Below are positions 1-11,186 of a stretch of DNA of 64,000 nt, piece by piece. The stretch covers positions 20,951,001 to 21,015,000 of the forward strand of contig NC_079875.1 in the NCBI RefSeq assembly GCF_029227915.1, in the 5' to 3' direction. Position 1 is the stretch's first letter. Each line of letters opens with the position of its first letter. Origin of the DNA: Hydractinia symbiolongicarpus (taxonomy: Eukaryota; Cnidaria; Hydrozoa; Anthoathecata; Hydractiniidae). The notes under the pieces were generated by a model. It did not search any database. It worked only from the letters and a program-made list of their open reading frames with translations, and had not been told where the DNA came from. The translations under genes and the position numbers were made by a program.

Positions 1-1969
1 TCGCACGTAAATCACGTGGTTCTATCTGCTTGCGCAGGTTACCATTGGACTAGTCGTTCCATTCTCAATGCGCTACAACGTCCAAGTTCGCTTTCATTAG
101 CGCCGTCGCCTTAGAACACTCTTAACTACGTGCACAGTCCTTTAAAGGCTGTAATATGGCCTTTTGCAGTCTAATAAAGGCCTCACACGTAAATCACGTT
201 GTTCCATCTGCCTGGACAAGTTACCATTGCACTAGTCGTTCCAGTCTCAATGCGCTACAACGTCCCAAGTCGTTTTCATTAGCGCCGTTGCCTTAGAACA
301 CTCTTACCTCGTGCACAGTCCTACAAAGGCTGTGATATGCCCTTTTGCAGCCTAATAAAGGCCTCGCACGTAAATCTCATGGTTCCTTTTGCCTACGCAG
401 GTTACCATTGGACTAGTCGTTCCAGTCTCAATGCACTATATCGTCCAAAGTCGCTTTCATTAGCACCGTCGCCTTAGAACACTATTAACTACGTGCGCAG
501 TCCTATAAGAACCGTAATATGGCCTTTTGCAATCTAACGAAAGCCTCACACGTAAATCACGAGGTTGCATCTCCCTGCGCAGGTTACCATTGGACTAGTC
601 GTTCTAGTCTCAATGCACTACATCGTCCAAAGTCGTTTTCAATAGCGCCGTCGCCTTAGAACCCTCTTAACTACGTGCACAGTGCTATAAAGACCGTAAT
701 ATGGCATTTTGCAGTGTGATAAAGGCCTCACACGTAAATCACGGGGTTGCATCTCCCTGCGCAGGTTACCATTGGACTAGTCGTTCCAGTCTCAATGCAC
801 TACATCGTCCAAAGTCGTTTTCATTAGCGCCGTCGCCTTAGAACCCTCTTAACTACGTGCACAGTGCTATAAAGACCGTAATATGGCCTTTTGCAGTCTG
901 ATAAAGGCCTCACACGTAAATCACGTGGTTTCACCTGCCTGCGCAGGTTACCATTGGACTAGTCGTTCCAGTCTCAATGCGCGACAACGTCCCAAGTCGT
1001 CTTCATTAGCGCCGTTGCCTTAGAACACTCTTAACTACGTGCACAGTCGTTTAAAGGCTGTAATATGGCCTTTTGCAGTCTAACAAAAGCCTCACACGTA
1101 AATCACGTGGTTTCACCTGCCTGCGCAGGTTACCATTGGACTAGTCGTTCCAGTCTCAATGCGCTACAACGTCTAAGGTCGCTTTCATTAGCGCTGTCGC
1201 CTTAGAACACTCTTAACTACGTGCACAGTTCTTTAAAGTCTGTAATATGGCCTTTTGCAGTCTAATAAAGGCCTCACACGTAAATCACGTGGTTCCATCT
1301 GCCTGGACAAGTTACCATTGGACTAGTCGTTCCAGTCTCAATGCGCTACAACGTCTAAAGTCGCTTTCATTAGCGCCGTCGCCTTAGAACACTCTTAACT
1401 ACGTGCACAGTTCTTTAAAGTCTGTAATATGGCCTTTTGCAGTCTAATAAAGGCCTCACACGTAAATCACGTGGTTCCATCTGCCTGGACAAGTTACCAT
1501 TGGACTAGTCGTTCCAGTCTCAATGCACTATATCGTCCAAAGTCGCTTTCATTAGCGCCGTCGCCTTAGAACACTATTAACTACGTGCACAGTCCTATAA
1601 GGACCGTAATATGGCCTTTTGCAGTCTAACAAAGGCCTCACACGTAAATCACGGGGTTCCATCTCCCTGCGCAGGTTACCATTGGACTAGTCGTTCCAGT
1701 CTCAATGCGCTACAACGTCTAAGGTCGCTTTCATTAGCGCCGTCGCCTTAGAACACTCTTAACTACGTGCACAGTCCTTTAAAGGCTGTAATATGGCCTT
1801 TTGCAGTCTAATAAAGGACTCACACGTAAATCACGTGGTTTCACCTGCCTGCGCAGGTTACCATTGCACTAGTCGTTCCAGTCTCAATGCACTACATCGT
1901 ACAAAGTCGTTTTCATTAGCGCCGTCGCCTTAGAACACTTTTAACTACGTGCACAGTGATATAAAGACT

Positions 1970-2827
1970 GTAATATGGCCTTTTGCAGTCTGATAAAGGA
2001 CGCACACCTAAATCACGTGGTTTCACCTGCCTGCGTAATATGGCCTTTTGCAGTCTAATAAAGGCCTAACACGTGAATCACGCGGTTTCAGCTGCCTGCA
2101 CCGATTACCATTGGACTAGTCGTTCCAGTCTCAATGCGCTACAACGTCCCAAGTCGTTCTCATTAGCGCCGTTGCCTTACAACACTCTTAACTACGTGCA
2201 CAGTCCTATAAAGGCTGTAATATGGCTTTTTGCAGTCTAATAAAGGGCTCACGCGTAAATCACGTGGTTCCATCTGCCTGGACAAGTTACCATTGGACTA
2301 GTCGTTCCAGTCTCAATGCGCTACAACGTCCCAAGTCGTTTTCATTAGCGCTGTTGCCTTACAACACTCTTAACTACGTGCACAGTCCTATAAAGGCTGT
2401 AATATGGCCTTTTGCAGTCTAATAAAGGCCTCGCACGTAAATCACGTGGTTCTATCTGCCTGCGCAGGTTACCATTGGACAAGTCGTTCCAGTCTCAATG
2501 CGTTACAACGTCCAAGGTCGCTTTCATTAGCGCAGTCGCCTTAGAACACTCTTAACTACGTGCACAGTCCTTTAAAGGCTGTAATATGGCCTTTTGCAGT
2601 CTAATAAAGGCCTCACACGTAAATCATGTGGTTTCACCTGCCTGCGCAGGTTACCATTGGACTAGTCGTTCCAGTCTCAATGCACTACATCGTCCAAAGT
2701 CGTTTTCATTAGCGCCGTCGTCTTAGAACACTTTTAACTACGTGCACAGTGCTATAAAGACTGTAATATGGCCTTTTGCAGTCTGATAAAGGACGCACAC
2801 CTAAATCACGTGGTTTCACCTGCCTGC
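1970..2827 (+). repeat. Paired 65-bp truncated monomers, left copy 1
   Basis: Fragments at 1970-2034 and 2763-2827 each keep only the first 65 bases of a monomer. They end at CCTGCCTGC and run directly into a new GTAATATGG, so 117 bases are missing. Both carry the same private changes (GTCTGATAAAGGACGCACACC), so they are copies of one original deletion. Their starts are 793 bp apart, a spacing kept in three domain-A copies. They make a good landmark for phasing the HOR. Confidence 0.93.
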
Positions 2828-3191
2828 GTAATATGGCCTTTTGCAGTCTAATAAAGGCCTCACACGTAAATCACGTGGTTTCACCTGCCTGGACAAGTTA
2901 CCATTGGACTAGTCGTTCCAGTCTCAATGCGCTACAACGTCCCAAGTCGTTTTCATTAGCGCTGTTGCCTTACAACACTCTTACCTACGTGCACAGTCCC
3001 ATAAAGGCTGTAATATGGCCTTTTGCAGTCTAATAAAGGCCTAACACGTGAATCACGCGGTTTCAGCTGCCTGCACCGATTACCATTGGACTAGTCGTTC
3101 CAGTCTCAATGCGCTACAACGTCCCAAGTCGTTCTCATTAGCGCCGTTGCCTTACAACACTCTTAACTACGTGCACAGTCCTATAAAGGCT

Positions 3192-3373
3192 GTAATATGG
3201 CTTTTTGCAGTCTAATAAAGGGCTCACGCGTAAATCACGTGGTTCCATCTGCCTGGACAAGTTACCATTGGACTAGTCGTTCCAGTCTCAATGCGCTACA
3301 ACGTCCCAAGTCGTTTTCATTAGCGCTGTTGCCTTACAACACTCTTAACTACGTGCACAGTCCTATAAAGGCT
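3192..3373 (+). repeat. Representative 182-bp satellite monomer
   Basis: This monomer, starting at GTAATATGG, shows the repeat unit; the next unit starts at 3374. The unit is close to one nucleosome repeat in length. Symmetric motifs typical of the family are GGCCTTT-N11-AAAGGCC near bases 8-32 (altered in this particular copy), CACGT-N5-ACGTG near 36-50, CCTGCGCAGG near 61-70 in standard monomers (replaced here by the CTGGACAAGTT variant), GACTAGTC near 80-87 and GTGCAC near 162-167. The consensus counts to 47% GC with about 10 CpG. No CENP-B box was seen. The 182-bp length is 3x60+2, so any reading frame shifts at every unit. Confidence 0.95.
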
Positions 3374-5373
3374 GTAATATGGCTTTTCGCAGTCTAATAA
3401 AGGCCTCACACGTAAATCACGTGGTTCCATCTGCCTGCGCAGGTTACCATTGGACTAGTCGTTCCAGTCTCAATGCGCTTCATCGTCGAAAGTCGCTTTC
3501 ATTAGCGCCGTTGCCTTACAACACTCTTAACTACGTGCACAGTCCTATAAAGGCCATAATATGGCCTTTTGCAGTCTAATAAAGGCCTCACACGTAAATC
3601 ACGTGGTTTCACCTGCCTGGACAAGTTACCATTGGACTAGTCGTTCCAGTCTCAATGCACTATATCGTTCAAAGTCGCTTTCATTAGCGCCGTCGCCTTA
3701 CAACACTCTTAACTACGTGCACAGTCCCATAAAGGCTGTAATATGGCCTTTTGCAGTCTAATAAAGGCCTAACACGTGAATCACGCGGTTTCAGCTGCCT
3801 GCACCGATTACCATTGGACTAGTCGTTCCACTCTCATTGCGCTACAACGTCCCAAGTCCTTCTCATTAGCGCCGTTGCCTTACAACACTCTTAACTACGT
3901 GCACAGTCCTATAAAGGTTGTAATATGGCTTTTTGCAGTCTAATAAAGGGCTCACGCGTAAATCACGTGGTTCCATCTGTCTGGACAAGTTACCATTGGA
4001 CTAGTCGTTCCAGTCTCCATGCGCTACAACGTCCCAAGTCGTTTTCATTAGCGCTGTTGCCTTACAACACTCTTAACTACGTGCACAGTCCTATAAAGGC
4101 TGTAATATGGCCTTTTGCAGTCTAATAAAGGCCTCGCACGTAAATCACGTGGTTCTATCTGCCTGCGCAGGTTACCATTGGACAAGTCGTTCCAGTCTCA
4201 ATGCGTTACAACGTCCAAGGTCGCTTTCATTAGCGCAGTCGCCTTAGAACACTCTTAACTACGTGCACAGTCGTTTAAAGGCTGTAATATGGCCTTTGGC
4301 AGTCTAACAAAAGCCTAACACGTAAATCACGTGGTTTCACCTGCCTGCGCAGGTTACCATTGGACTACTCGTTCCAGTCTCAATGCGCTACAACGTCTAA
4401 GGTTGCTTTCATTAGCGCCGTCGCCTTAGAACACTCTTAACTACGTGCACAGTTCTTTAAAGTCTGTAATATGGCCTTTTGCAGTCTAATAAAGGCCTCA
4501 CACGTAAATCACGTGGTTCTATCTGCCTGGACAAGTTACCATTGGACTAGTCGTTCCAGTCTCAATGCACTATATCGTCCAAAGTCGCTTTCATTAGCGC
4601 CGTCGCCTTAGAACACTTTTAACTACGTGCCCAGTCCTTTAAAGGCTGTAATATGGCCTTTTGCAGTCTAATAAAGGACTCACACGTAAATCACGTGGTT
4701 TCACCTGCCTGCGCAGGTTACCATTGCACTAGTCGTTCCAGTCTCAATGCGCCACAACGTCCCAATTCGTCTTCATTAGCGCCGTTGCCTTAGAACACTC
4801 TTAACTACGTGCACAGTCCTATAAAGGCTGTAATGTGGCCTTTTGCAGTCTAATAAAGGACGCACACCTAAATCACGTGGTTTCACCTGCCTGCACAGGT
4901 TACCATTGGACTAGTCGTTCCAGTCTCAATGCGCTACAACGTCCCAAGTCGTTTTCATTAGCGCCGTTGCCTTACAACACTCTTAACTACGTGCACAGTC
5001 CTATAAAGGCTGTAATATGGCCCTTTGCAGTCTAATAAAGGCCTCACACGTAAATCACGTGGTTTCACCTGCCTGGACAAGTTACCATTGGACTAGTCGT
5101 TCCAGTCTCAATGCACTATATCGTCCAAAGTCGCTTTTATTAGCGCCGTCTCCTTAGAACACTATTAACTACGTGCACAGTCCTATAAGGACCGTAATAT
5201 GGCCTTTTGCAGTCTAACAAAGGCCTCACACGTAAATCACGGGGTTCCATCTGCCTGGACAAGTTACCATTGGACTAGTCGTTCCAGTCTCAATGCGCTA
5301 CAACGTCCCAAGTCATTTTATTAGCGCTGTTGCCTTACAACACTCTTAACTACGTGCACAGTCCTTTAAAGGC

Positions 5374-5556
5374 TGTAATATGGCCTTTTGCAGTCAAATA
5401 AAGGCTGCACACGTAAATCAAGTGGTCTTAGATGCCTGCGCCGGTTACCATTGAAATATTCCTTCCATTGTCAATGCACTACAACGTTCCAAGTGGTTTT
5501 CCTTAGCGCCGTGGCCTTAGAACACTCTTAACTACGTGCACAGCGCTTTAAAGGCC
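5374..5556 (+). repeat. Divergent type-4 monomer (domain A landmark)
   Basis: This unit differs from its neighbours at many linked sites. It has CTGCGCCGG instead of CTGCGCAGG, AATATTCC where others have CTAGTCG, AAGTGGTTTTCC instead of AAGTCGTTTTC, and GTGGCC before the TTAG. It marks one position per HOR unit in domain A. Mirror copies lie near 13,947-14,129, 20,993-21,175, 24,086-24,268 and 29,128-29,310. Relatives of it are abundant beyond 33.4 kb. It looks like an old separate monomer lineage, not a recent mutant. Confidence 0.9.
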
Positions 5557-8500
5557 GTAATAAGGCCTTTTGCAGTCTAATAAAGGCCTCGCACGTAAAT
5601 CACGTGGTTCTATCTGCTTGCGCAGGTTACCATTGGACTAGTCGTTCCATTCTCAATGCGCTACAACGTCCAAGTTCGCTTTCATTAGCGCCGTCGCCTT
5701 AGAACACTCTTAACTACGTGCACAGTCCTTTAAAGGCTGTAATATGGCCTTTTGCAGTCTAATAAAGGCCTCACACGTAAATCACGTTGTTCCATCTGCC
5801 TGGACAAGTTACCATTGCACTAGTCGTTCCAGTCTCAATGCGCTACAACGTCCCAAGTCGTTTTCATTAGCGCCGTTGCCTTAGAACACTCTTACCTCGT
5901 GCACAGTCCTACAAAGGCTGTGATATGCCCTTTTGCAGCCTAATAAAGGCCTCGCACGTAAATCTCATGGTTCCTTTTGCCTACGCAGGTTACCATTGGA
6001 CTAGTCGTTCCAGTCTCAATGCACTATATCGTCCAAAGTCGCTTTCATTAGCACCGTCGCCTTAGAACACTATTAACTACGTGCGCAGTCCTATAAGAAC
6101 CGTAATATGGCCTTTTGCAATCTAACGAAAGCCTCACACGTAAATCACGAGGTTGCATCTCCCTGCGCAGGTTACCATTGGACTAGTCGTTCTAGTCTCA
6201 ATGCACTACATCGTCCAAAGTCGTTTTCAATAGCGCCGTCGCCTTAGAACCCTCTTAACTACGTACACAGTGCTATAAAGACCGTAATATGGCCTTTTGC
6301 AGTGTGATAAAGGCCTCACACGTAAATCACGTGGTTTCACCTGCCTGCGCAGGTTACCATTGGACTAGTCGTTCCAGTCTCAATGCGCGACAACGTCCCA
6401 AGTCGTCTTCATTAGCGCCGTTGCCTTAGAACACTCTTAACTACGTGCACAGTCCTATAAAGGCTGTAATATGGCATTTTGCAGTCTAATAAAGGACGCA
6501 CACCACAAATCACGTGGTTCCATTTGCCTGCGCAGGTTACCATTGGACTAGTCGTTCCAGTCTTAATGCGCTGGAACGTTCCAAGTGGTTTTCCTTAGCG
6601 CCGTTGCCTTAGAACACTCTTAAGTGCGTACACAGTGCTATAAAGGCTGTAATATGGCCTTTTGTAGTCTAATAAAGGCCTCGCACGTAAATCACGTGGT
6701 TCTATCTGTTTGCGCAGGCTACCATTGGACTAGTCGTTCCATTCTCAATGCGCTACAACGTCCAAGTTCGCTTTCATTAGCGCCGTCGCGTTAGAACACT
6801 ATTAACTACGTGCGCAGTCCTATAAGAACCGTAATATGGCCTTTTGCAATCTAACGAAAGCCTCACACGTAAATCACGGGGTTGCATCTCCCTGCGCAGG
6901 TTACCATTGGACTAGTCGTTCCAGTCTCAATGCACTACATCGTCCAAAGTCGTTTTCATTAGCGCCGTCGCCTTAGAACCCTCTTAACTACGTGCACAGT
7001 GCTATAAAGACCGTAATATGGCCTTTTGCAGTCTGATAAAGGCCTCACACGTAAATCACGTGGTTTCACCTGCCTGCGCAGGTTACCATTGGACTAGTCG
7101 TTCCAGTCTCAATGCGCGACAACGTCCCAAGTCGTCTTCATTAGCGCCGTTGCCTTAGAACACTCTTAACTACGTGCACAGTCGTTTAAAGGCTGTAATA
7201 TGGCCTTTTGCAGTCTAACAAAAGCCTCACACGTAAATCACGTGGTTTCACCTGCCTGCGCAGGTTACCATTGGACTAGTCGTTCCAGTCTCAATGCGCT
7301 ACAACGTCTAAGGTCGCTTTCATTAGCGCCGTCGCCTTAGAACACTCTTAACTACGTGCACAGTTCTTTAAAGTCTGTAATATGGCCTTTTGCAGTCTAA
7401 TAAAGGCCTCACACGTAAATCACGTGGTTCCATCTGCCTGGACAAGTTACCATTGGACTAGTCGTTCCAGTCTCAATGCGCTACAACGTCTAAAGTCGCT
7501 TTCATTAGCGCCGTCGCCTTAGAACACTCTTAACTACGTGCACAGTTCTTTAAAGTCTGTAATATGGCCTTTTGCAGTCTAATAAAGGCCTCACACGTAA
7601 ATCACGTGGTTCCATCTGCCTGGACAAGTTACCATTGGACTAGTCGTTCCAGTCTCAATGCACTATATCGTCCAAAGTCGCTTTCATTAGCGCCGTCGCC
7701 TTAGAACACTATTAACTACGTGCACAGTCCTATAAGGACCGTAATATGGCCTTTTGCAGTCTAACAAAGGCCTCACACGTAAATCACGGGGTTCCATCTC
7801 CCTGCGCAGGTTACCATTGGACTAGTCGTTCCAGTCTCAATGCGCTACAACGTCTAAGGTCGCTTTCATTAGCGCCGTCGCCTTAGAACACTCTTAACTA
7901 CGTGCACAGTCCTTTAAAGGCTGTAATATGGCCTTTTGCAGTCTAATAAAGGACTCACACGTAAATCACGTGGTTTCACCTGCCTGCGCAGGTTACCATT
8001 GCACTAGTCGTTCCAGTCTCAATGCACTACATCGTACAAAGTCGTTTTCATTAGCGCCGTCGCCTTAGAACACTTTTAACTACGTGCACAGTGCTATAAA
8101 GACTGTAATATGGCCTTTTGCAGTCTGATAAAGGACGCACACCTAAATCACGTGGTTTCACCTGCCTGCGTAATATGGCCTTTTGCAGTCTAATAAAGGC
8201 CTAACACGTGAATCACGCGGTTTCAGCTGCCTGCACCGATTACCATTGGACTAGTCGTTCCAGTCTCAATGCGCTACAACGTCCCAAGTCGTTCTCATTA
8301 GCGCCGTTGCCTTACAACACTCTTAACTACGTGCACAGTCCTATAAAGGCTGTAATATGGCTTTTTGCAGTCTAATAAAGGGCTCACGCGTAAATCACGT
8401 GGTTCCATCTGCCTGGACAAGTTACCATTGGACTAGTCGTTCCAGTCTCAATGCGCTACAACGTCCCAAGTCGTTTTCATTAGCGCTGTTGCCTTACAAC

Positions 8501-9375
8501 ACTCTTAACTACGTGCACAGTCCTATAAAGGCTGTAATATGGCCTTTTGCAGTCTAATAAAGGCCTCGCACGTAAATCACGTGGTTCTATCTGCCTGCGC
8601 AGGTTACCATTGGACAAGTCGTTCCAGTCTCAATGCACTACATCGTCCAAAGTCGTTTTCATTAGCGCCGTCGCCTTAGAACACTTTTAACTACGTGCAC
8701 AGTGCTATAAAGACTGTAATATGGCCTTTTGCAGTCTGATAAAGGACGCACACCTAAATCACGTGGTTTCACCTGCCTGCGTAATATGGCCTTTTGCAGT
8801 CTAATAAAGGCCTCACACGTAAATCACGTGGTTTCACCTGCCTGGACAAGTTACCATTGGACTAGTCGTTCCAGTCTCAATGCGCTACAACGTCCCAAGT
8901 CGTTTTCATTAGCGCCGTTGCCTTACAACACTCTTACCTACGTGCACAGTCCCATAAAGGCTGTAATATGGCCTTTTGCAGTCTAATAAAGGCCTAACAC
9001 GTGAATCACGCGGTTTCAGCTGCCTGCACCGATTACCATTGGACTAGTCGTTCCAGTCTCAATGCGCTACAACGTCCCAAGTCGTTCTCATTAGCGCCGT
9101 TGCCTTACAACACTCTTAACTACGTGCACAGTCCTATAAAGGCTGTAATATGGCTTTTTGCAGTCTAATAAAGGGCTCACGCGTAAATCACGTGGTTCCA
9201 TCTGCCTGGACAAGTTACCATTGGACTAGTCGTTCCAGTCTCAATGCGCTACAACGTCCCAAGTCGTTTTCATTAGCGCTGTTGCCTTACAACACTCTTA
9301 ACTACGTGCACAGTCCTATAAAGGCTGTAATATGGCTTTTCGCAGTCTAATAAAGGCCTCACACGTAAATCACGT
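5557..9375 (+). repeat. 182-bp satellite array, HOR copy L2 (plus orientation)
   Basis: The second left-arm HOR copy begins by repeating bases 1-700 at an offset of 5588. It then carries three extra monomers (offset becomes 6135) before the 65-bp fragments at 8105 and 8716. One monomer is missing between these fragments (spacing 611 rather than 793): near 8630 the sequence jumps from one monomer type to the matching position of the next, as expected from unequal exchange. Bases about 6050-8580 mirror 16,700-19,228 (coordinates sum to 25,274). The copy stops inside a monomer at the inversion junction. No gene is present. Confidence 0.94.
8105..8780 (+). repeat. Paired 65-bp truncated monomers, left copy 2
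   Basis: Fragments at 8105-8169 and 8716-8780 are of the same truncated type as those at 1970 and 2763. The spacing is 611 bp, exactly one 182-bp monomer shorter than in the other pairs. The missing unit was lost by fusion of two adjacent monomers near 8630. Confidence 0.93.
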
Positions 9376-9417
9376 AACTTGTCCAGGCAGGTGAAACCAC
9401 GTGATTTACGTGTGAGG
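9357..9417. other. Satellite orientation-switch junction (inversion breakpoint)
   Basis: Plus-orientation monomer sequence ending CACGT at 9375 is followed at 9376 by AACTTGTCC, the middle of a minus-orientation monomer. The plus side would normally continue with GG, and the minus side is normally preceded by GGT, so only the two bases GT (9374-9375) can belong to both. The join puts a perfect 19-bp inverted repeat (9357-9375 against 9399-9417) around a 23-base loop. The minus side is not the mirror of the sequence immediately before the junction. It pairs best with a point 6.5 kb back (2899), or 0.5 kb back (8853) with one monomer gap. It may be a true inversion or an assembly join. Confidence 0.9.
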
Positions 9418-9447
9418 CCTTTATTAGACTGCAAAAGGCCATATTAC

Positions 9448-10305
9448 GCAGGCAGGTGAAACCACGTGATTTAGGTGTGCGTCCTTTATCAGACTGCAAA
9501 AGGCCATATTACAGTCTTTATAGCACTGTGCACGTAGTTAAAAGTGTTCTAAGGCGACGGCGCTAATGAAAACGACTTTGGACGATGTAGTGCATTGAGA
9601 CTGGAACGACTAGTCCAATGGTAACCTGCGCAGGCAGGTGAAACCACATGATTTACGTGTGAGGCCTTTATTAGACTGCAAAAGGCCATATTACAGCCTT
9701 TAAAGGACTGTGCACGTAGTTAAGAGTGTTCTAAGGCGACTGCGCTAATGAAAGCGACCTTGGACGTTGTAACGCATTGAGACTGGAACGACTTGTCCAA
9801 TGGTAACCTGCGCAGGCAGATAGAACCACGTGATTTACGTGCGAGGCCTTTATTAGACTGCAAAAGGCCATATTACAGCCTTTATAGGACTGTGCACGTA
9901 GTTAAGAGTGTTGTAAGGCAACAGCGCTAATGAAAACGACTTGGGACGTTGTAGCGCATTGAGACTGGAACGACTAGTCCAATGGTAACTTGTCCAGGCA
10001 GATGGAACCACGTGATTTACGCGTGAGCCCTTTATTAGACTGCAAAAAGCCATATTACAGCCTTTATAGGACTGTGCACGTAGTTAAGAGTGTTGTAAGG
10101 CAACGGCGCTAATGAGAACGACTTGGGACGTTGTAGCGCATTGAGACTGGAACGACTAGTCCAATGGTAATCGGTGCAGGCAGCTGAAACCGCGTGATTC
10201 ACGTGTTAGGCCTTTATTAGACTGCAAAAGGCCATATTACGCAGGCAGGTGAAACCACGTGATTTAGGTGTGCGTCCTTTATCAGACTGCAAAAGGCCAT
10301 ATTAC
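9448..10305 (-). repeat. Paired 65-bp truncated monomers, R1
   Basis: Fragments at 9448-9512 and 10,241-10,305, minus orientation, starting GCAGGCAGG and ending CATATTAC. The spacing is 793 bp as in the left arm. Confidence 0.93.
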
Positions 10306-11186
10306 AGTCTTTATAGCACTGTGCACGTAGTTAAAAGTGTTCTAAGGCGACGGCGCTAATGAAAACGACTTTGTACGATGTAGTGCATTGAGACTGGAAC
10401 GACTAGTGCAATGGTAACCTGCGCAGGCAGGTGAAACCACGTGATTTACGTGTGAGTCCTTTATTAGACTGCAAAAGGCCATATTACAGCCTTTAAAGGA
10501 CTGTGCACGTAGTTAAGAGTGTTCTAAGGCGACGGCGCTAATGAAAGCGACCTTAGACGTTGTAGCGCATTGAGACTGGAACGACTAGTCCAATGGTAAC
10601 CTGCGCAGGGAGATGGAACCCCGTGATTTACGTGTGAGGCCTTTGTTAGACTGCAAAAGGCCATATTACGGTCCTTATAGGACTGTGCACGTAGTTAATA
10701 GTGTTCTAAGGCGACGGCGCTAATGAAAGCGACTTTGGACGATATAGTGCATTGAGACTGGAACGACTAGTCCAATGGTAACTTGTCCAGGCAGATGGAA
10801 CCACGTGATTTACGTGTGAGGCCTTTATTAGACTGCAAAAGGCCATATTACAGACTTTAAAGAACTGTGCACGTAGTTAAGAGTGTTCTAAGGCGACGGC
10901 GCTAATGAAAGCGACTTTAGACGTTGTAGCGCATTGAGACTGGAACGACTAGTCCAATGGTAACTTGTCCAGGCAGATGGAACCACGTGATTTACGTGTG
11001 AGGCCTTTATTAGACTGCAAAAGGCCATATTACAGACTTTAAAGAACTGTGCACGTAGTTAAGAGTGTTCTAAGGCGACGGCGCTAATGAAAGCGACCTT
11101 AGACGTTGTAGCGCATTGAGACTGGAACGACTAGTCCAATGGTAACCTGCGCAGGCAGGTGAAACCACGTGATTTACGTGTGAGGC

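Larger units (their letters stand above)
1..5556 (+). repeat. 182-bp satellite array, HOR copy L1 (plus orientation)
   Basis: About 30 head-to-tail monomers in plus orientation fill this stretch, with no gene or foreign insertion. Monomers fall into recognisable types: a standard one with CCTGCGCAGG, one with CTGGACAAGTT at the same place, one with CTGCACCGATT, and one divergent type-4 monomer at the right end. Two 65-bp fragments sit at 1970 and 2763. From about 1880 the order of types is an exact mirror of 22,622-27,762 (paired coordinates sum to 29,642). The first ~700 bases recur in direct orientation at 5589, which marks the start of the next HOR copy. The function is unknown; satellite blocks of this kind are usually centromeric or heterochromatic. 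Confidence 0.95.

Noticed and set aside
2222-2422. Recurring 66-85 codon open frames beginning MAFCSLIK or MPFCSLIK, about 50 times
   Set aside because: They run across the monomer boundary and end because 182 bp shifts the frame. They exist only where TTAC replaces TTAG at one site, overlap each other (for example 3379-3397), have no plausible ribosome or promoter context, and lack recognisable domains. They are products of the satellite, not genes.
3192-3373. CENP-B box in the monomer
   Set aside because: No match to the TTCG-N4-A-N2-CGGG pattern on either strand. The nearest, TTCGCTTTC in some variants, lacks the A and the CGGG.
3192-3373. RNA polymerase III promoter or tRNA-derived repeat (SINE)
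   Set aside because: No convincing A box or B box pair, no poly-A or simple-repeat tail, and the units are strictly head to tail.
5374-5556. Compensatory evolution of the GGCCTTT-N11-AAAGGCC hairpin
   Set aside because: Variants such as GCCCTTT with AAAGGCC, or GGCTTTT with AAAGGGC, break pairing without matching changes, so this dyad shows no sign of selection as a stem.
8850-9900. Simple fold-back read artefact at the orientation switch
   Set aside because: The right side does not mirror the adjacent left sequence: it starts 0.5 kb offset and carries a monomer that the nearest left copy lacks. A misassembly is still possible and needs raw reads.
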